Shown here in pieces: positions 8,584 to 18,202 of a stretch of DNA of 64,000 nucleotides; the first letter of the stretch is position 1; each line of letters opens with the position of its first letter. The notes under the pieces are model-generated. The model saw only the letters and a program-made list of their open reading frames with translations. It did no database searches and was not told where the DNA came from. The DNA is from Brevundimonas sp. (GTDB taxonomy: Bacteria; Pseudomonadota; Alphaproteobacteria; Caulobacterales; Caulobacteraceae): NCBI RefSeq assembly GCF_004210735.1, contig NZ_SDZL01000003.1, positions 16,420 to 80,419 on the forward strand. Reading direction: 5' to 3'. Position numbers and translations under genes: made by a program.

Positions 8584-8943
8584 ATGCTGCGTTTCATCGT
8601 TCAGGCCGTGGTCACGGCCATCGGCCTGTGGCTGTCGGCCCAGGTCGTGCCGGGCGTCGATTTCACCAACACCGGCTCGCTGATCGCGGCGGCGGTCATC
8701 CTGGGTCTGGTCAACGCCGTCGTGCGGCCGATCATGGTGGTGCTGACCTTCCCGCTGACGCTGGTGACGTTCGGCCTGTTCCTGCTGGTGGTGAACGCGG
8801 CGATGATCGGGCTGACGGCGATGGTCCTGGGCGGCTTTGCGGTCGATGGCCTGTGGGCGGGGATCGGCGCGGCCATCGTCACGGGCATCGTCAGCTGGAT
8901 CGCCGGCTCGATTATTCCCGACGACCGTCGCGCCGAAAGATAA
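8584..8943 (+). CDS. Phage-holin-family (4TM) membrane protein
   Basis: The protein has 119 residues and about four hydrophobic segments: FIVQAVVTAIGLWLSAQVVP, LIAAAVILGLVNAVVRPIMV, LVTFGLFLLVVNAAMIGLTA and GLWAGIGAAIVTGIVSWIAG. The motif NAVVRPIMVVLTFPLTLVT is characteristic of the 4TM phage-holin-like family (PF04020). These are ordinary chromosomal proteins of unknown role in many bacteria; no other phage gene is nearby. The start has a good AGG ribosome-binding site. An inverted repeat overlaps its stop codon. Confidence 0.88.
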   Translation: MLRFIVQAVVTAIGLWLSAQVVPGVDFTNTGSLIAAAVILGLVNAVVRPIMVVLTFPLTLVTFGLFLLVVNAAMIGLTAMVLGGFAVDGLWAGIGAAIVTGIVSWIAGSIIPDDRRAER

Positions 8944-8982
8944 TACCCGGATAAATTTGACGCGTTGATTTCATCCGGGTAT
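8943..8982. promoter_or_regulatory. Perfect 10-bp inverted repeat upstream of the DUF2239 gene
   Basis: ATACCCGGAT (8943-8952) is repeated in inverted orientation as ATCCGGGTAT (8973-8982), with 20 bp between. It lies 28 bp before the DUF2239 start, where an operator would sit. There is no T-tract, so a terminator is less likely. The regulator is unknown. Confidence 0.6.
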
Positions 8983-9010
8983 ATCGCGGCTTCAGATCAA
9001 TGAGGCCGCC

Positions 9011-9586
9011 ATGTCCGACACCGCTCCCACCTGCACTGCCTTCTCCGGCGCCCGACGTCTGGCGACCGGAACCTCGGTCGAGGTCGCGACCGCCGCAAAG
9101 GCTGCGCATGACGCTGGTCAGCCGGTGCTGGTTTTCTCCGACGCTGATGCGCGTGCGGTTGAGTTCGACCTGCGCGGCGACCTGTCTGACGTGCTGGCGC
9201 GATTGCAGCCTGTCGCGGTCGAGAAGCGCGGGCCGGGCCGCCCCAAACTGGGCGTCGCAGCGCGCGAGGTGACGCTGTTGCCGCGCCACTGGGACTGGCT
9301 GGCGTCCCAGCCGGGCGGGGCCTCGGTCACCCTGCGCAAGCTGGTCGAGGGCGCATTGCGCGACGCCCAGGGACCGGACCGCGCGCGTCTGGCCAAGGAG
9401 GCGGCCTATCGCTTCATGACCGCCGTCGGCGGCGATCTGCCCGGTTATGAACAGGCGACCCGCGTCCTGTTCGCCGGCGACTGGACCGCCTTTGACGACG
9501 CCGTCGCCGACTGGCCCGCCGACGTGCGCGAGCATGCGCAGCGCCTGGCCGGGCCGGGCTGGCGCAATGGCCAGGGGCGGCCCTGA
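9011..9586 (+). CDS. DUF2239 family protein
   Basis: The protein has 191 residues. The diagnostic stretch is RGPGRPKLGVAAREVTLLPR followed by HWDWLASQPGGASVTLRKLV (my wording splits a continuous segment), which marks the DUF2239 family. GPGRPK resembles an AT-hook, and the ARRLATGTSVEVATAAKAA N-terminus is a small alpha/beta piece. Function is unknown; the AT-hook and the short RHH-like LRKLVEGAL helix suggest nucleic-acid contact, which is inference. The start at 9011 is the ATG before SDTAPTCTAFSG. A perfect inverted repeat lies just upstream. Confidence 0.85.
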   Translation: MSDTAPTCTAFSGARRLATGTSVEVATAAKAAHDAGQPVLVFSDADARAVEFDLRGDLSDVLARLQPVAVEKRGPGRPKLGVAAREVTLLPRHWDWLASQPGGASVTLRKLVEGALRDAQGPDRARLAKEAAYRFMTAVGGDLPGYEQATRVLFAGDWTAFDDAVADWPADVREHAQRLAGPGWRNGQGRP

Positions 9587-9587
9587 T

Positions 9588-9736
9588 CCTTCTCCCCTCG
9601 GGGGAGAAGGTGGGCGCCGGAGGCGCTCGGATGAGGGGGCTCTGTCAGCGGCAGGACGGCAGGCGATGAGCATGGGGCCAACCGCCCCCTCATCCGTCAT
9701 GCTGCGCAAGCCACCTTCTCCCCCGAGGGGAGAAGG
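9588..9736. repeat. 150-bp structured inverted repeat (CCTTCTCCCC tip), copy 2
   Basis: It has the same plan as the copy at 7881-8030. Tip palindromes lie at both ends, with a small second stem GCGCC gga GGCGC on the left, conserved GGATGAGGGGGC, and the mirrored block on the right. It lies between the convergent DUF2239 gene and topA and ends three bases before the topA stop. Confidence 0.9.
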
Positions 9737-9739
9737 GGA

Positions 9740-12361
9740 TTACTCGGCCTTCTTCTTCGCCGGAGCCTTCTTCGCCGCCGGCTTCTTCGCGGTGGCCTTC
9801 TTGGCTGCTGGCTTCTTGGCGGCGGCCGGATTCTTCGCCGCCGCCTTCTTGGCCTTGGGTGCTGCGCCCGCCTTGGCGGCCAGCAGGGGCAGGGCGTCTT
9901 CCAGCGTCAGATCCTCGGGCGCCGTGCCCTTGGGCAGGGTGGCGTTGATCTTGCCGGACTTCACATAGGGGCCGAAGCGGCCGGCCATGACGTGGATCGG
10001 CTCACCCGTCTCCGGGTGGGCGCCCAGATCCTTCAGCGGGGCGGTGGCTGCGCCACGCCCGGCCCGACCGGCGCGCTTTTCCGCCAGCAGGGCGACGGCG
10101 CGGTTCAGGCCGACCTCGAACACCTCGTCGATGTCCGAGACGTTGGCATAGGTCCCGGCGTGCTGGACGAACGGGCCATAGCGGCCCAGGCCCGCCGTAA
10201 TCGGCTTGCCGTCCTCGGGGTGAACGCCCACCTCGCGGGGCAGGCTCAACAGGCGAACGGCCTGTTCCAGCGTCAGCGTCGCGGGCGACCAACCCTTGGG
10301 CAGGGACGAGCGTTTCGGCTTGTCGGCGCCCGGCTCGGCCGCGGTTTCGACATAGGGTCCAAAGCGGCCGATCTTCAGCGCGACCGGCTGGCCGGTCGCC
10401 GGATCAACGCCCAGATCACGGTCGGACCCGGCGTCCTCGGCGTTGGCGCCGCCGCCAAAGCCGCGCGTGTAGCGGCATTCGGGATAATTGGAGCAGCCGA
10501 TGAAGGACGACTTCATCTTGAAGCTGGCCTTCAGATGCAGCCGGCCCGTGCCGCAGACGGGGCAGAGCCGCGGGTCCGACCCGTCAGCCTTGTCCGGGAA
10601 CAGGAAGGGGCCGATCGCCTCATCCAGTTGATCGATCACGCCCTGGCGCGCCAGCACGGCGTCCGTGGCGGGTTTCAGCTTGGACCAGAAGTCGCGCAGC
10701 AGCACCTTCCAGTCCAGCTGCCCCTCGGACACTTCGTCCAGCTGTCCTTCCAGATCGGCCGTGAAGTCATATTCGACCCACTGGGCGAAGAACTCCTCCA
10801 GGAAGGCGGTGACCAGCCGGCCGTTGTCCTCGGGATAGAAGCGGTTCTTGTCCATGCGGACGTATTCGCGGTCGCGCAGGGTCGTCAGGATCGAGGCATA
10901 GGTCGATGGACGGCCGATCCCCAGCTCTTCCAGCTTCTTGACCAGGGTCGCTTCCGAGAAGCGCGGCGGCGGTTCGGTGAAATGCTGGTCGGTGCGGATG
11001 GCCTCGACCCTGGCCTTGGCGCCTTCCTTCAGCGCGGGCAGGCGGCCGCCGTCGTCATCCTCGTCCTCGGACCCTTTCTGCTTTTCGTCGCGGCCTTCTT
11101 CATAGGCGGCGATGAAGCCGTCGAAGGCGACGACCTGGCCAGTGGCGCGCAGGCCGGTCTTGCCGTCAGGCGTCTCGATCTCGACCGAGGTGCGGTCCAG
11201 ACGTGCCGATTCCATCTGCGAGGCGATCATCCGCTTCCAGATCAGTTCATACAGACGCTGCAGGTCGGGATCGATGCGCAGGCTGTCGGGATGGCGCGTC
11301 AGATTGGTCGGGCGGATCGCCTCGTGCGCTTCCTGGGCGTTCTTGGCCTTGGTCTTGTAGTAGCGCGGCTCGGCCGGGACATAGGCGGGGCCAAAGCGGT
11401 CGGCGATGACCTGACGCGCCTGGGCGATCCCTTCGGGGCTGACGAACAGGCCGTCGGTCCGCATATAGGTGATCAGGCCGCCGGTATCGTCGACGCCTTC
11501 ATACAGCTTCTGCGCCGCCTGCATGGTGCGCTGGGCGGTGAAGCCCAGCTTGCGCGAGGCTTCCTGTTGAAGGGTCGAGGTGGTGAAGGGCGGGGCGGGG
11601 GACCGCCTGGCCGGCTTCTTCTCGACCGACTTGATGGTGAAGTCGCCAGCGTTGATGGCGGCGCGCGCGGCGCCGGCCATGGCTTCCGAGACGATGTCCA
11701 GACGCTGGACCCGCTTGCCGTCATGCTTGACCAGCCGCGCGGTGAAAGGGGGGCTGTCGGCGATCAGATCGGCCTCGACCGACCAGTACTCCTGGGCCCT
11801 GAACCGTTCGATCTCCAGTTCGCGATCGACGACGATACGCAGGGCGACGGACTGCACCCGTCCGGCCGAGCGAGCGCCCGGCAGCTTGCGCCACAGCACC
11901 GGCGACAGGTTGAAACCCACCAGATAGTCCAGCGCGCGCCGCGCCAGATAGGCCTCGACCAGCTCCATATCCAGCTGACGCGGCTGGGCCATGGCCTCCA
12001 GCACGGCGGACTTGGTAATGGCGTTGAAGGTGACGCGCTGCACGTCGGTGTCCTTCAGCGCCTTTTTCTTGTTCAGCACCTCTAGCACGTGCCAGCTGAT
12101 CGCCTCGCCCTCACGGTCGGGGTCGGTGGCCAGGATGACGCGGTCGGCGGCCTTGGCGGCCTCGGCGATCTCGCTCATCCGCTTGGACGCCTTGACGTCG
12201 ATCTCCCATTGCATGGCGAAATCGTCGTCGGGCAGGACCGATCCGTCCTTTGACGGCAGGTCGCGGATGTGCCCGTACGACGCCAGAACCTTGTAGTCCG
12301 GGCCCAGGTATTTGTTGATGGTCTTGGCCTTGGCCGGGCTCTCGACGATGACGAGGTTCAT
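9740..12361 (-). CDS. topA: DNA topoisomerase I
   Basis: The protein has 873 residues. The start at 12361 gives MNLVIVESPAKAKTINKYLG, the classic N-terminus with the TOPRIM glutamate. Further TOPRIM signature DPDREGEAISWH is present, and the catalytic tyrosine sits in GLITYMRTDG. One four-cysteine zinc ribbon (CPVCGTGRLHL ... CSNYPEC) follows the core, and three C-terminal repeats of the GRFGPYV type come after it. The last 40 residues are an Ala/Lys/Pro tail (AAKKPAAKK units), like a histone-H1 tail. It relaxes negative supercoils. Confidence 0.97.
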   Translation of the reverse strand: MNLVIVESPAKAKTINKYLGPDYKVLASYGHIRDLPSKDGSVLPDDDFAMQWEIDVKASKRMSEIAEAAKAADRVILATDPDREGEAISWHVLEVLNKKKALKDTDVQRVTFNAITKSAVLEAMAQPRQLDMELVEAYLARRALDYLVGFNLSPVLWRKLPGARSAGRVQSVALRIVVDRELEIERFRAQEYWSVEADLIADSPPFTARLVKHDGKRVQRLDIVSEAMAGAARAAINAGDFTIKSVEKKPARRSPAPPFTTSTLQQEASRKLGFTAQRTMQAAQKLYEGVDDTGGLITYMRTDGLFVSPEGIAQARQVIADRFGPAYVPAEPRYYKTKAKNAQEAHEAIRPTNLTRHPDSLRIDPDLQRLYELIWKRMIASQMESARLDRTSVEIETPDGKTGLRATGQVVAFDGFIAAYEEGRDEKQKGSEDEDDDGGRLPALKEGAKARVEAIRTDQHFTEPPPRFSEATLVKKLEELGIGRPSTYASILTTLRDREYVRMDKNRFYPEDNGRLVTAFLEEFFAQWVEYDFTADLEGQLDEVSEGQLDWKVLLRDFWSKLKPATDAVLARQGVIDQLDEAIGPFLFPDKADGSDPRLCPVCGTGRLHLKASFKMKSSFIGCSNYPECRYTRGFGGGANAEDAGSDRDLGVDPATGQPVALKIGRFGPYVETAAEPGADKPKRSSLPKGWSPATLTLEQAVRLLSLPREVGVHPEDGKPITAGLGRYGPFVQHAGTYANVSDIDEVFEVGLNRAVALLAEKRAGRAGRGAATAPLKDLGAHPETGEPIHVMAGRFGPYVKSGKINATLPKGTAPEDLTLEDALPLLAAKAGAAPKAKKAAAKNPAAAKKPAAKKATAKKPAAKKAPAKKKAE

Positions 12362-12517
12362 GGGGCGCCGCTTGTTAGGAAGGGGCGCGAACGTGGTTGG
12401 CCAGCGGCGCCATGTCAATGAGCCCCGGAACGTCGCGGCTGACCGCAAGCTGTTCACGCCCTGTTGTGCACCTATAGATTGTTATTTATGCTGATGTAAC
12501 CAGAGCGGGAGCAAGGC

Positions 12518-12736
12518 ATGCCAAACGGCGCGAGTGGACACGAACAGGTTGCGACCCCGACTGACCGGCGGGGCGCCGGAACGCCCCACGCCGACGACTA
12601 TCCGGTGCGCGAATACATCTGCGCCATGGCGCAGGAACTGGCCCGGATGGCGCGGTGGGATGGCGACGGCGGCCTCGGCGATCTTCTGGACGAGGCCGCG
12701 CGCCGGGCCGACAACCCGCCCAAGACCCGCAGCTAG
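12518..12736 (+). CDS. Small conserved-looking protein of unknown function (72 aa)
   Basis: It starts with ATG after a GGGAGC ribosome-binding site at good spacing. The C-terminal half looks like an amphipathic helical unit (YPVREYICAMAQELARMA, then GLGDLLDEAARRAD). The N-terminus is polar and disordered. It lies between topA and dprA, divergent from topA and convergent with dprA, overlapping the dprA stop by four bases. I do not recognise a named family. Charge pattern and spacing support a real gene. Confidence 0.7.
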   Translation: MPNGASGHEQVATPTDRRGAGTPHADDYPVREYICAMAQELARMARWDGDGGLGDLLDEAARRADNPPKTRS

Positions 12737-13818
12737 AGCGAGGCCAGGCCGCCCGACAGCAGGGTCGCTCGCCCGGCCAGGCTCAACTCCAGCAGGGCCG
12801 CCGCGACCTCGGCCACGGGCCGGTTCAGCGCCCGCGCCAGTTCGTCGCGCGGCGTCGGGGTGGGCGACAGCAGGGCCGCGACCGCCTCGATCAGCGCGTC
12901 ATCCAGATCGTCGGGCGAGGCGTCGAACACGCTGTCGTCCGCCGGCTCTCGCAGCGTCCTCAGGGTCGAGAAGGCCCGCTCCACATCCTCCAACCCCTCG
13001 CACAGGATCGCGCCCTGCCGCAGCAGGTCGTTCGGCCCGCGCGAGCGGGGGTCTAGCGGCGATCCCGGCACGGCGAACACATCGCGCCCCTGTTCCGCCG
13101 CCAGCCGGGCGGTGATCAGCGAGCCTGAGCGGATCTCGGCCTCGACCACGATCACGCCGCGCGACAGGCCCGATATGATGCGGTTGCGGCGCGGGAAGTC
13201 GCGCGCCTGGGCCCGCGCGCCCATCAGATTTTCAGACACGACGCAGCCGCCCTGGGCGATCTGGCGATACAGGTCGGCGTTGTCGGGCGGGTAGATGTCG
13301 TCCACCCCGCCGCCCAGCACGGCGACCGTGCCGGTGGGCAGGGCGCCCAGATGCGCCGCCGCATCGACGCCGCGCGCCAGACCCGACACGACCACATGAC
13401 CCGCCTCGCCCAGTTGCTGGGCCAATCCGCGCGCAATACGCTGGCCACCGGCCGAGGCCACGCGCGCGCCCACCATGGCGATACAGGGCCGCGCCATCAG
13501 ACTGACGTCCCCCAGCGCCCACAGCACAGGCGGCGGCGGATCCACGGCGGCCAGCGGCGTCGGATAGGCCGCGTCGCCCAGCAGCACCAGATGCGCGCCC
13601 GCTTTGTCTCCGGCCGCCAGCTCGGCCTCGATGCGCCCCGCATCCGCCAGCGAATAGCCGGCCCCGCCGCCGCGCCGCACCAGGTCGGGCAAGGCCTCGA
13701 CCGCGCGCACGCCCGTGCCGAACCGTTGCAACAGCTGGGAAAAGGCGACCGGGCCGATCCGGTCGGTGCGGGCCAGCCGAAGCCGGGCGAAACGCTCGGC
13801 GTCGGACAGGGGGGTCAA
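12733..13818 (-). CDS. dprA: DNA-processing protein DprA
   Basis: The protein has 361 residues. It has an N-terminal helical (SAM-like) region, then the Rossmann-like DprA domain with [20 protein letters not shown] and [18 protein letters not shown], the [16 protein letters not shown] segment and [19 protein letters not shown]-terminal winged-helix-like region ([20 protein letters not shown]) follows. DprA loads RecA on incoming single-stranded DNA during natural transformation. It overlaps plsY by four bases and is the last gene of the ruvX-AEC-pyrB-pyrC'-plsY operon. Confidence 0.96.
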   Translation of the reverse strand: MTPLSDAERFARLRLARTDRIGPVAFSQLLQRFGTGVRAVEALPDLVRRGGGAGYSLADAGRIEAELAAGDKAGAHLVLLGDAAYPTPLAAVDPPPPVLWALGDVSLMARPCIAMVGARVASAGGQRIARGLAQQLGEAGHVVVSGLARGVDAAAHLGALPTGTVAVLGGGVDDIYPPDNADLYRQIAQGGCVVSENLMGARAQARDFPRRNRIISGLSRGVIVVEAEIRSGSLITARLAAEQGRDVFAVPGSPLDPRSRGPNDLLRQGAILCEGLEDVERAFSTLRTLREPADDSVFDASPDDLDDALIEAVAALLSPTPTPRDELARALNRPVAEVAAALLELSLAGRATLLSGGLASL

Positions 13819-14453
13819 GCCTTCCTGGCCCCGATGCGCGGCTCCTGGCCCTTCAGCAGCCGGGCGATGTTCTCATGGTGCCGGATATAGATCAGCACGG
13901 CGGTGAACACGCTCAACACGAAGATCGGCGCGGGGGCGGGCAGGGCCAGCGCCGCCAGCGGCAGCAGGGCATAGAAGGGCGTCGCGGCCGATGCGACCAG
14001 CGCCCCCAGCGACGAAATCCGGAACAGCAGGGCGGTCAGCAACCAGGTCGCCGCCGCCAGCAGGCCCAGCGGCCAGCACGCGGCCAGGATCAGGCCAAAG
14101 AAGGTCGCCACCCCCTTGCCGCCCTTGAACCCCAGCCAGACGGGGAACAGGTGACCCAGAAAGGCCGCGCCGCCGGCGATGGCGCCCGCGACTTCACTAT
14201 TGAACAAATACCGGGCGATCAGCAGCGCCGCCGCGCCCTTGCCGGCGTCCAGCAGCAGGGTGGCCAGCGCCAGATCCTTGCGGCCGGTGCGCAGGACGTT
14301 GGTCGCCCCGATATTGCCAGAGCCGATATTGCGCACGTCCCCGGCGCCCGCTGCGCGGGTCAGGATCACGCCGAAAGGGATCGAGCCGAGCAGATAGCCC
14401 CCGACGGCGACCAGTCCCAGCGTGCCGAGCGCTGGCGCGACCAGATCCTGCAC
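13815..14453 (-). CDS. plsY: Glycerol-3-phosphate 1-O-acyltransferase PlsY
   Basis: The protein has 212 residues with several membrane helices. The three PlsY loop motifs are visible: [11 protein letters not shown] near the N-terminus with [19 protein letters not shown], then [12 protein letters not shown], and a later segment before [19 protein letters not shown]. It transfers acyl groups from acyl-phosphate to glycerol-3-phosphate in the inner membrane, the first step of phospholipid synthesis. It shares four bases with dprA and lies 13 bases after pyrC'. Confidence 0.96.
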   Translation of the reverse strand: MQDLVAPALGTLGLVAVGGYLLGSIPFGVILTRAAGAGDVRNIGSGNIGATNVLRTGRKDLALATLLLDAGKGAAALLIARYLFNSEVAGAIAGGAAFLGHLFPVWLGFKGGKGVATFFGLILAACWPLGLLAAATWLLTALLFRISSLGALVASAATPFYALLPLAALALPAPAPIFVLSVFTAVLIYIRHHENIARLLKGQEPRIGARKA

Positions 14454-14466
14454 GTGATTCGCTCCC

Positions 14467-15759
14467 CTAGCGTTGATCGTGGACGATGCGTCCGCCGACG
14501 ACCGTGAGCAAGACCCTGCCTTGCAGACGCCGCCCGTCGAAGGGCGAGTTCTTGGACTTGGACTTCAGCGTCGCCGCATCGATGACCACGGGGGCGTTCG
14601 GATCGAACAGGATCAGGTCCGCCGGGGCGTCCATCGCCAGCACCCCCGCATCCAGCCCCAGCAGGCCTGCCGGCCCCTGCGTCAGGGGGCGCAGCACGTC
14701 CAGCAGGTCCAGCCCGTGTTCGTGATGCAACGTCGTCAGGGCGGCGGGCAGCAGGGTCTCCAGACCCACGGCGCCGGGCGCCGCCTCGGCGAAGGGGCGG
14801 CGCTTGTTCTCGGCCGGTTCGGGGCAGTGGGCCGAGGTGATGACGTCGATCAGCCCCTCGCGCACCGCCTCGATCAGCGCCTGCCGGTCGGCCTCGGACC
14901 GCAGCGGTGGGTCCAGCCGGTAGAAGGTGCGATAGTCGCCGATGTCGATCTCGTTGAAGCACAGATGGTTGATCGAGGTTGAGGCCGCGACCTCCAGCCC
15001 CTTGCCCCGCGCCCGCGCCAGCGTGTCCAGCGCGCCCTCGGTCGAGATCTGATCGACCAGGAAGCGCGCGCCGGTCTGTTCGACCAGGGCCAGGTCGCGT
15101 TCCAGCTGGATACGCTCGGCGATGGCCGGGGCGGCGGGCAAACCCAGTCGCGTGGCCAGTTCGCCGCCGGTCGCCACCGCGCCGTCAGACAGCCACGGAT
15201 CGGCCGGACGGCAGGCGATCAGGGCGTTGAAGGCGGCAGCATAGCTCATCACCCGCTGCAGGGTGCGGCTGTTGGCGATGACCCGGTCGCCGTCGGTGAA
15301 ATACAGGGCGCCCGCCTCATGCATCAGGCCGATCTCGGCCATGCGCTGGCCGTCGCGGCCTTGCGTCGCCGCGCCCGCCGCACGGACGTTGACCAGATCC
15401 AGCGCCGCGCCGCGCCGCTGGATGTGGTCGATCAGGGCGGGATCATCGATGGCCGGATCGGTGTCCGGCTGGACCACGATGGTGGTGACGCCGCCCGCCG
15501 CCGCCGACAGGCTGGCCGACTTCAGCGTCTCCTTGGGTTCGTTCCCCGGCTCGCCGGTCTTGACCCGGATGTCGATCAGGCCCGGCGCCAGGCACAGGCC
15601 CTGCGCGTCGATGACCGTCACGCCCTCGGGCCGGGCTGTGGCCTGACCGCGAATGACCTGGGTGATGCGGCCATCCTGCACCAGCACCGCGCCGGGGCCG
15701 TCATAGTCGGTCGCCGGGTCCAGCAGGCGGGCGTTGATGATGGCTAGAGCGGCGGTCAT
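14467..15759 (-). CDS. Dihydroorotase-like protein, probably non-catalytic (PyrC'/PyrX type)
   Basis: The protein has 430 residues with the amidohydrolase/dihydroorotase fold. The metal-binding motif HxHxR of active enzymes, normally in PGLIDxHVHLREPG, is replaced here: [14 protein letters not shown] (residues 59-72), so both histidines and the arginine are gone. The catalytic DHAPH segment reads SAHCPEP, without the aspartate. It overlaps pyrB by four bases. In several bacteria such an inactive homologue is encoded next to pyrB and holds aspartate carbamoyltransferase together; that role is inferred here. An active pyrC must lie elsewhere. Confidence 0.9.
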   Translation of the reverse strand: MTAALAIINARLLDPATDYDGPGAVLVQDGRITQVIRGQATARPEGVTVIDAQGLCLAPGLIDIRVKTGEPGNEPKETLKSASLSAAAGGVTTIVVQPDTDPAIDDPALIDHIQRRGAALDLVNVRAAGAATQGRDGQRMAEIGLMHEAGALYFTDGDRVIANSRTLQRVMSYAAAFNALIACRPADPWLSDGAVATGGELATRLGLPAAPAIAERIQLERDLALVEQTGARFLVDQISTEGALDTLARARGKGLEVAASTSINHLCFNEIDIGDYRTFYRLDPPLRSEADRQALIEAVREGLIDVITSAHCPEPAENKRRPFAEAAPGAVGLETLLPAALTTLHHEHGLDLLDVLRPLTQGPAGLLGLDAGVLAMDAPADLILFDPNAPVVIDAATLKSKSKNSPFDGRRLQGRVLLTVVGGRIVHDQR

Positions 15760-16739
15760 GCGGCGCCTCCCGCGCGGCGGTAGGCCAGGGACGCCAGCAC
15801 GGCCATGCGCGCGGCGACCCCCATCTCGACCTGATCCTGGATCAGCGACACCGACAGGTCGTCGGCCACGTCGGAATCGATCTCGACCCCCCGGTTCATC
15901 GGACCGGGGTGCATCACCTTGGCGCCGGGTTTGGCCCAGGCCAGCTTTTCGCGATCCAGACCCCAGAAGCGGAAATATTCGCGCGTCGACGGGACCAGCG
16001 CGCCGGTCATCCGCTCCAGCTGAAGGCGCAGCATCATCACCACATCAACGCCTTGCAGGCCTTCCTTCATGTCATGGAAAACCTCGCAGCCCCAGCGGTC
16101 GGCGTCGCCCGGCACCAGCGTCGGCGGCCCGATCAGGCGCACCCGCGCGCCCATCATCGACAGCAGCGCCACGTTCGAACGCGCCACCCGGCTGTGAGCC
16201 ACGTCGCCGCAGATGGCGACCGTCAGGCTGGTCACATCGCCGAACGCGCGGCGCAGCGACAGCATGTCCAGCAGCGCCTGGGTCGGATGCTCATGCCGGC
16301 CGTCACCGGCGTTCACTACCGCACAGCCGACCTTTTGCGACAGCAGATCCACCGCGCCCGACGCGCCGTGCCGGACCACCAGGATTTCCGGCTTCATCGC
16401 GTTCAGCGTCACCGCCGTGTCGATCAGCGTCTCGCCCTTGGCGACGGACGAGGCGGACACCGGCATGGTCACCACGTCCGCGCCCAGCCGCTTGGCCGCG
16501 ATCTCGAACGAGGAGCTGGTGCGGGTCGAGTTCTCGAAGAACAGGTTCACGACCGTCTGGCCGCGCATCAGGTCGACGCCCTTGGCCGACTGGCGGTTGA
16601 AGTCGACGAAGGCGTCGGCCAAGTCCAGAAGTTGCGGCGTGAACCAGGGGTTCAGATCCCCCGCCGACAGAAAGTGATCCTGCGGGAACGGGACCAGCCG
16701 CTCCTCAATGATTTCGGTGACGGGGGCGGCATGTGTCAT
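15756..16739 (-). CDS. pyrB: Aspartate carbamoyltransferase catalytic subunit
   Basis: The protein has 327 residues. The carbamoyl-phosphate binding motif is [20 protein letters not shown], the HPTQALLDM motif follows, and an aspartate-site segment is near [14 protein letters not shown]. The start at 16739 ([11 protein letters not shown]) is chosen because conserved sequence begins soon after; the longer open frame upstream overlaps the AEC transporter gene. It catalyses the committed step of pyrimidine synthesis. The size and the neighbouring pyrC' suggest a PyrB/PyrC' complex rather than a PyrB/PyrI one. Confidence 0.97.
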   Translation of the reverse strand: MTHAAPVTEIIEERLVPFPQDHFLSAGDLNPWFTPQLLDLADAFVDFNRQSAKGVDLMRGQTVVNLFFENSTRTSSSFEIAAKRLGADVVTMPVSASSVAKGETLIDTAVTLNAMKPEILVVRHGASGAVDLLSQKVGCAVVNAGDGRHEHPTQALLDMLSLRRAFGDVTSLTVAICGDVAHSRVARSNVALLSMMGARVRLIGPPTLVPGDADRWGCEVFHDMKEGLQGVDVVMMLRLQLERMTGALVPSTREYFRFWGLDREKLAWAKPGAKVMHPGPMNRGVEIDSDVADDLSVSLIQDQVEMGVAARMAVLASLAYRRAGGAA

Positions 16740-16762
16740 CGAGACGCCGCTATAGGCGTGAT

Positions 16763-17686
16763 TCAGGCCAGATGGAACACCGCCAGCACCACGGGGATGC
16801 CGATGGCCGAAAAGACGGTCGTCAGGGCCACGATTCCGGCCATCAGCGGCGCGTCCCCGCCCATTTGCCGCGCCAGGATATAGCTGGCCGCCGCGCCCGG
16901 CGCCGCGCCGCACAGCAGGGCGATGCCCTGGGCCGTCTGGTCGCCGCCGTACAGCAGGCACAGCCCCCACATCAGCGGCGGCGTGATCACCAGCTTGACG
17001 AAGGTCACGACGCCGATGGTCACGCGCTTGCGCGCCACCTCGCGGAAGCTCAGCCCGGCGCCCGCCACGATCAGGCCCAGCGGCAGGGCGCTGGCGCCCA
17101 GCAACTCCAGCGTTTCCGAAATCCCCGGCAGTCGCGGCACATGCAGCAGGTTCAGCGCCAGCCCGATCAGACAGGCCAGCAGGATCGGGTTCGACAGGAT
17201 CGCCCGCGCCAGCGCCAGCGGCGAGGTCGACCGCTCGTCCGCTCCCCATTTGGCCAGCACGATGACGCACAGGATGTTGGTCGCCGGGATCATGGCCGCG
17301 ATCACCACCGCCGCCAGCGCCAGCCCTTCGGGCCCATAGGTCGCCTGGATCACCGGCAGGAAGACAAAGCTGTTCCAGCGGGTCACGCCCTGGAACACGC
17401 TGGTGTAGGCCGGCCCGTCGATCGTCATAAGCGGCTTCAGCGCCAGGGTGATCGCCGCGATGATCAGCACCGTCGTCACGGCCGCCGCGCCCGCCGCACC
17501 GGCGCCCCCGCCCGAGATGTCGGCGTTCCAGATCGCCGGGATCAGGAAGCCGGGATACAGCACATGGATGGCCAGCTTCTCGACCGGCCGCCACGTCGCA
17601 TCGGGCAGGAAGCCGGACGCTTTCAACCCGTAACCGATTACGATCAGGGCGAAGACGGGCAGAACGCCCGCGACGATGGCCAGCAT
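16763..17686 (-). CDS. AEC family transporter (auxin-efflux-carrier fold)
   Basis: The protein has 307 residues, ten hydrophobic segments, and the typical AEC start ([20 protein letters not shown]). Further features are [40 protein letters not shown] and the C-terminal [20 protein letters not shown]. Members export or take up organic anions; substrate unknown. It starts directly next to the ruvX stop and ends 23 bases before pyrB, so it belongs to the same transcript. A link to pyrimidine intermediates is only positional. Confidence 0.9.
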   Translation of the reverse strand: MLAIVAGVLPVFALIVIGYGLKASGFLPDATWRPVEKLAIHVLYPGFLIPAIWNADISGGGAGAAGAAAVTTVLIIAAITLALKPLMTIDGPAYTSVFQGVTRWNSFVFLPVIQATYGPEGLALAAVVIAAMIPATNILCVIVLAKWGADERSTSPLALARAILSNPILLACLIGLALNLLHVPRLPGISETLELLGASALPLGLIVAGAGLSFREVARKRVTIGVVTFVKLVITPPLMWGLCLLYGGDQTAQGIALLCGAAPGAAASYILARQMGGDAPLMAGIVALTTVFSAIGIPVVLAVFHLA

Positions 17687-18151
17687 TCAGTCCCTCAAAC
17701 GGTCCAGCGCGCCCTGCAGGATCCAGGCGGCGGCGGTGCGGTCCACCACCCCGGCGCGGCGCTTGCGGCTCAGGTCCAGCTCGTCGATCAGAAACCGCTC
17801 GACCGCACTGGTCGACAGCCGCTCGTCCTGGAAGGCGACATTGACCGGTCGGATGCGGTCCAGATTGCGGGCGAAGGCGCGGCACGACTGGGCGCGCGGT
17901 CCTTCGGATCCGTCCATGTTCATCGGCAAGCCGATGATCAGCGCCGAGATGTTACGCCCGTTCATGATCCGGAACAGGCTCTCGGCGTCTTGCGTGAACT
18001 TTGTTTTGCGGATCAACTCCAGCGGGCTGGCGATCATCCGGCTGGTGTCCGAGACGGCCACGCCGATCGTGTTCTCGCCGATATCCAGCCCCAGCCAGGC
18101 GGTGTTCGGCGGGCAGGCGGCGGGAAGGTCGATCAGGTCGAGGACGGGCAC
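17687..18151 (-). CDS. ruvX: Putative pre-16S rRNA nuclease / RuvX (YqgF)
   Basis: The protein has 154 residues with an RNase-H-like fold: [20 protein letters not shown] carries the first catalytic aspartate, [20 protein letters not shown] the second conserved region, and [15 protein letters not shown] plus [13 protein letters not shown] the third and fourth acidic residues. YqgF processes the 5' end of 16S rRNA and was earlier proposed as a Holliday-junction resolvase. It is the first gene of the minus-strand operon and its stop abuts the AEC start. Confidence 0.95.
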   Translation of the reverse strand: MPVLDLIDLPAACPPNTAWLGLDIGENTIGVAVSDTSRMIASPLELIRKTKFTQDAESLFRIMNGRNISALIIGLPMNMDGSEGPRAQSCRAFARNLDRIRPVNVAFQDERLSTSAVERFLIDELDLSRKRRAGVVDRTAAAWILQGALDRLRD

Positions 18152-18202
18152 CGGCTGCGGTTACGGCCGCCACGTAGCGAAGTCAAAGGGATGGTGGGGT
18201 TG

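Noticed and set aside
8584..8943. Phage holin as a sign of a prophage
   Set aside because: The family occurs as a normal chromosomal gene; no phage structural, lysis or integrase gene is near.
9992..12085. 697-codon frame antisense to topA
   Set aside because: It is a shadow of topA codon usage with no signature of its own.
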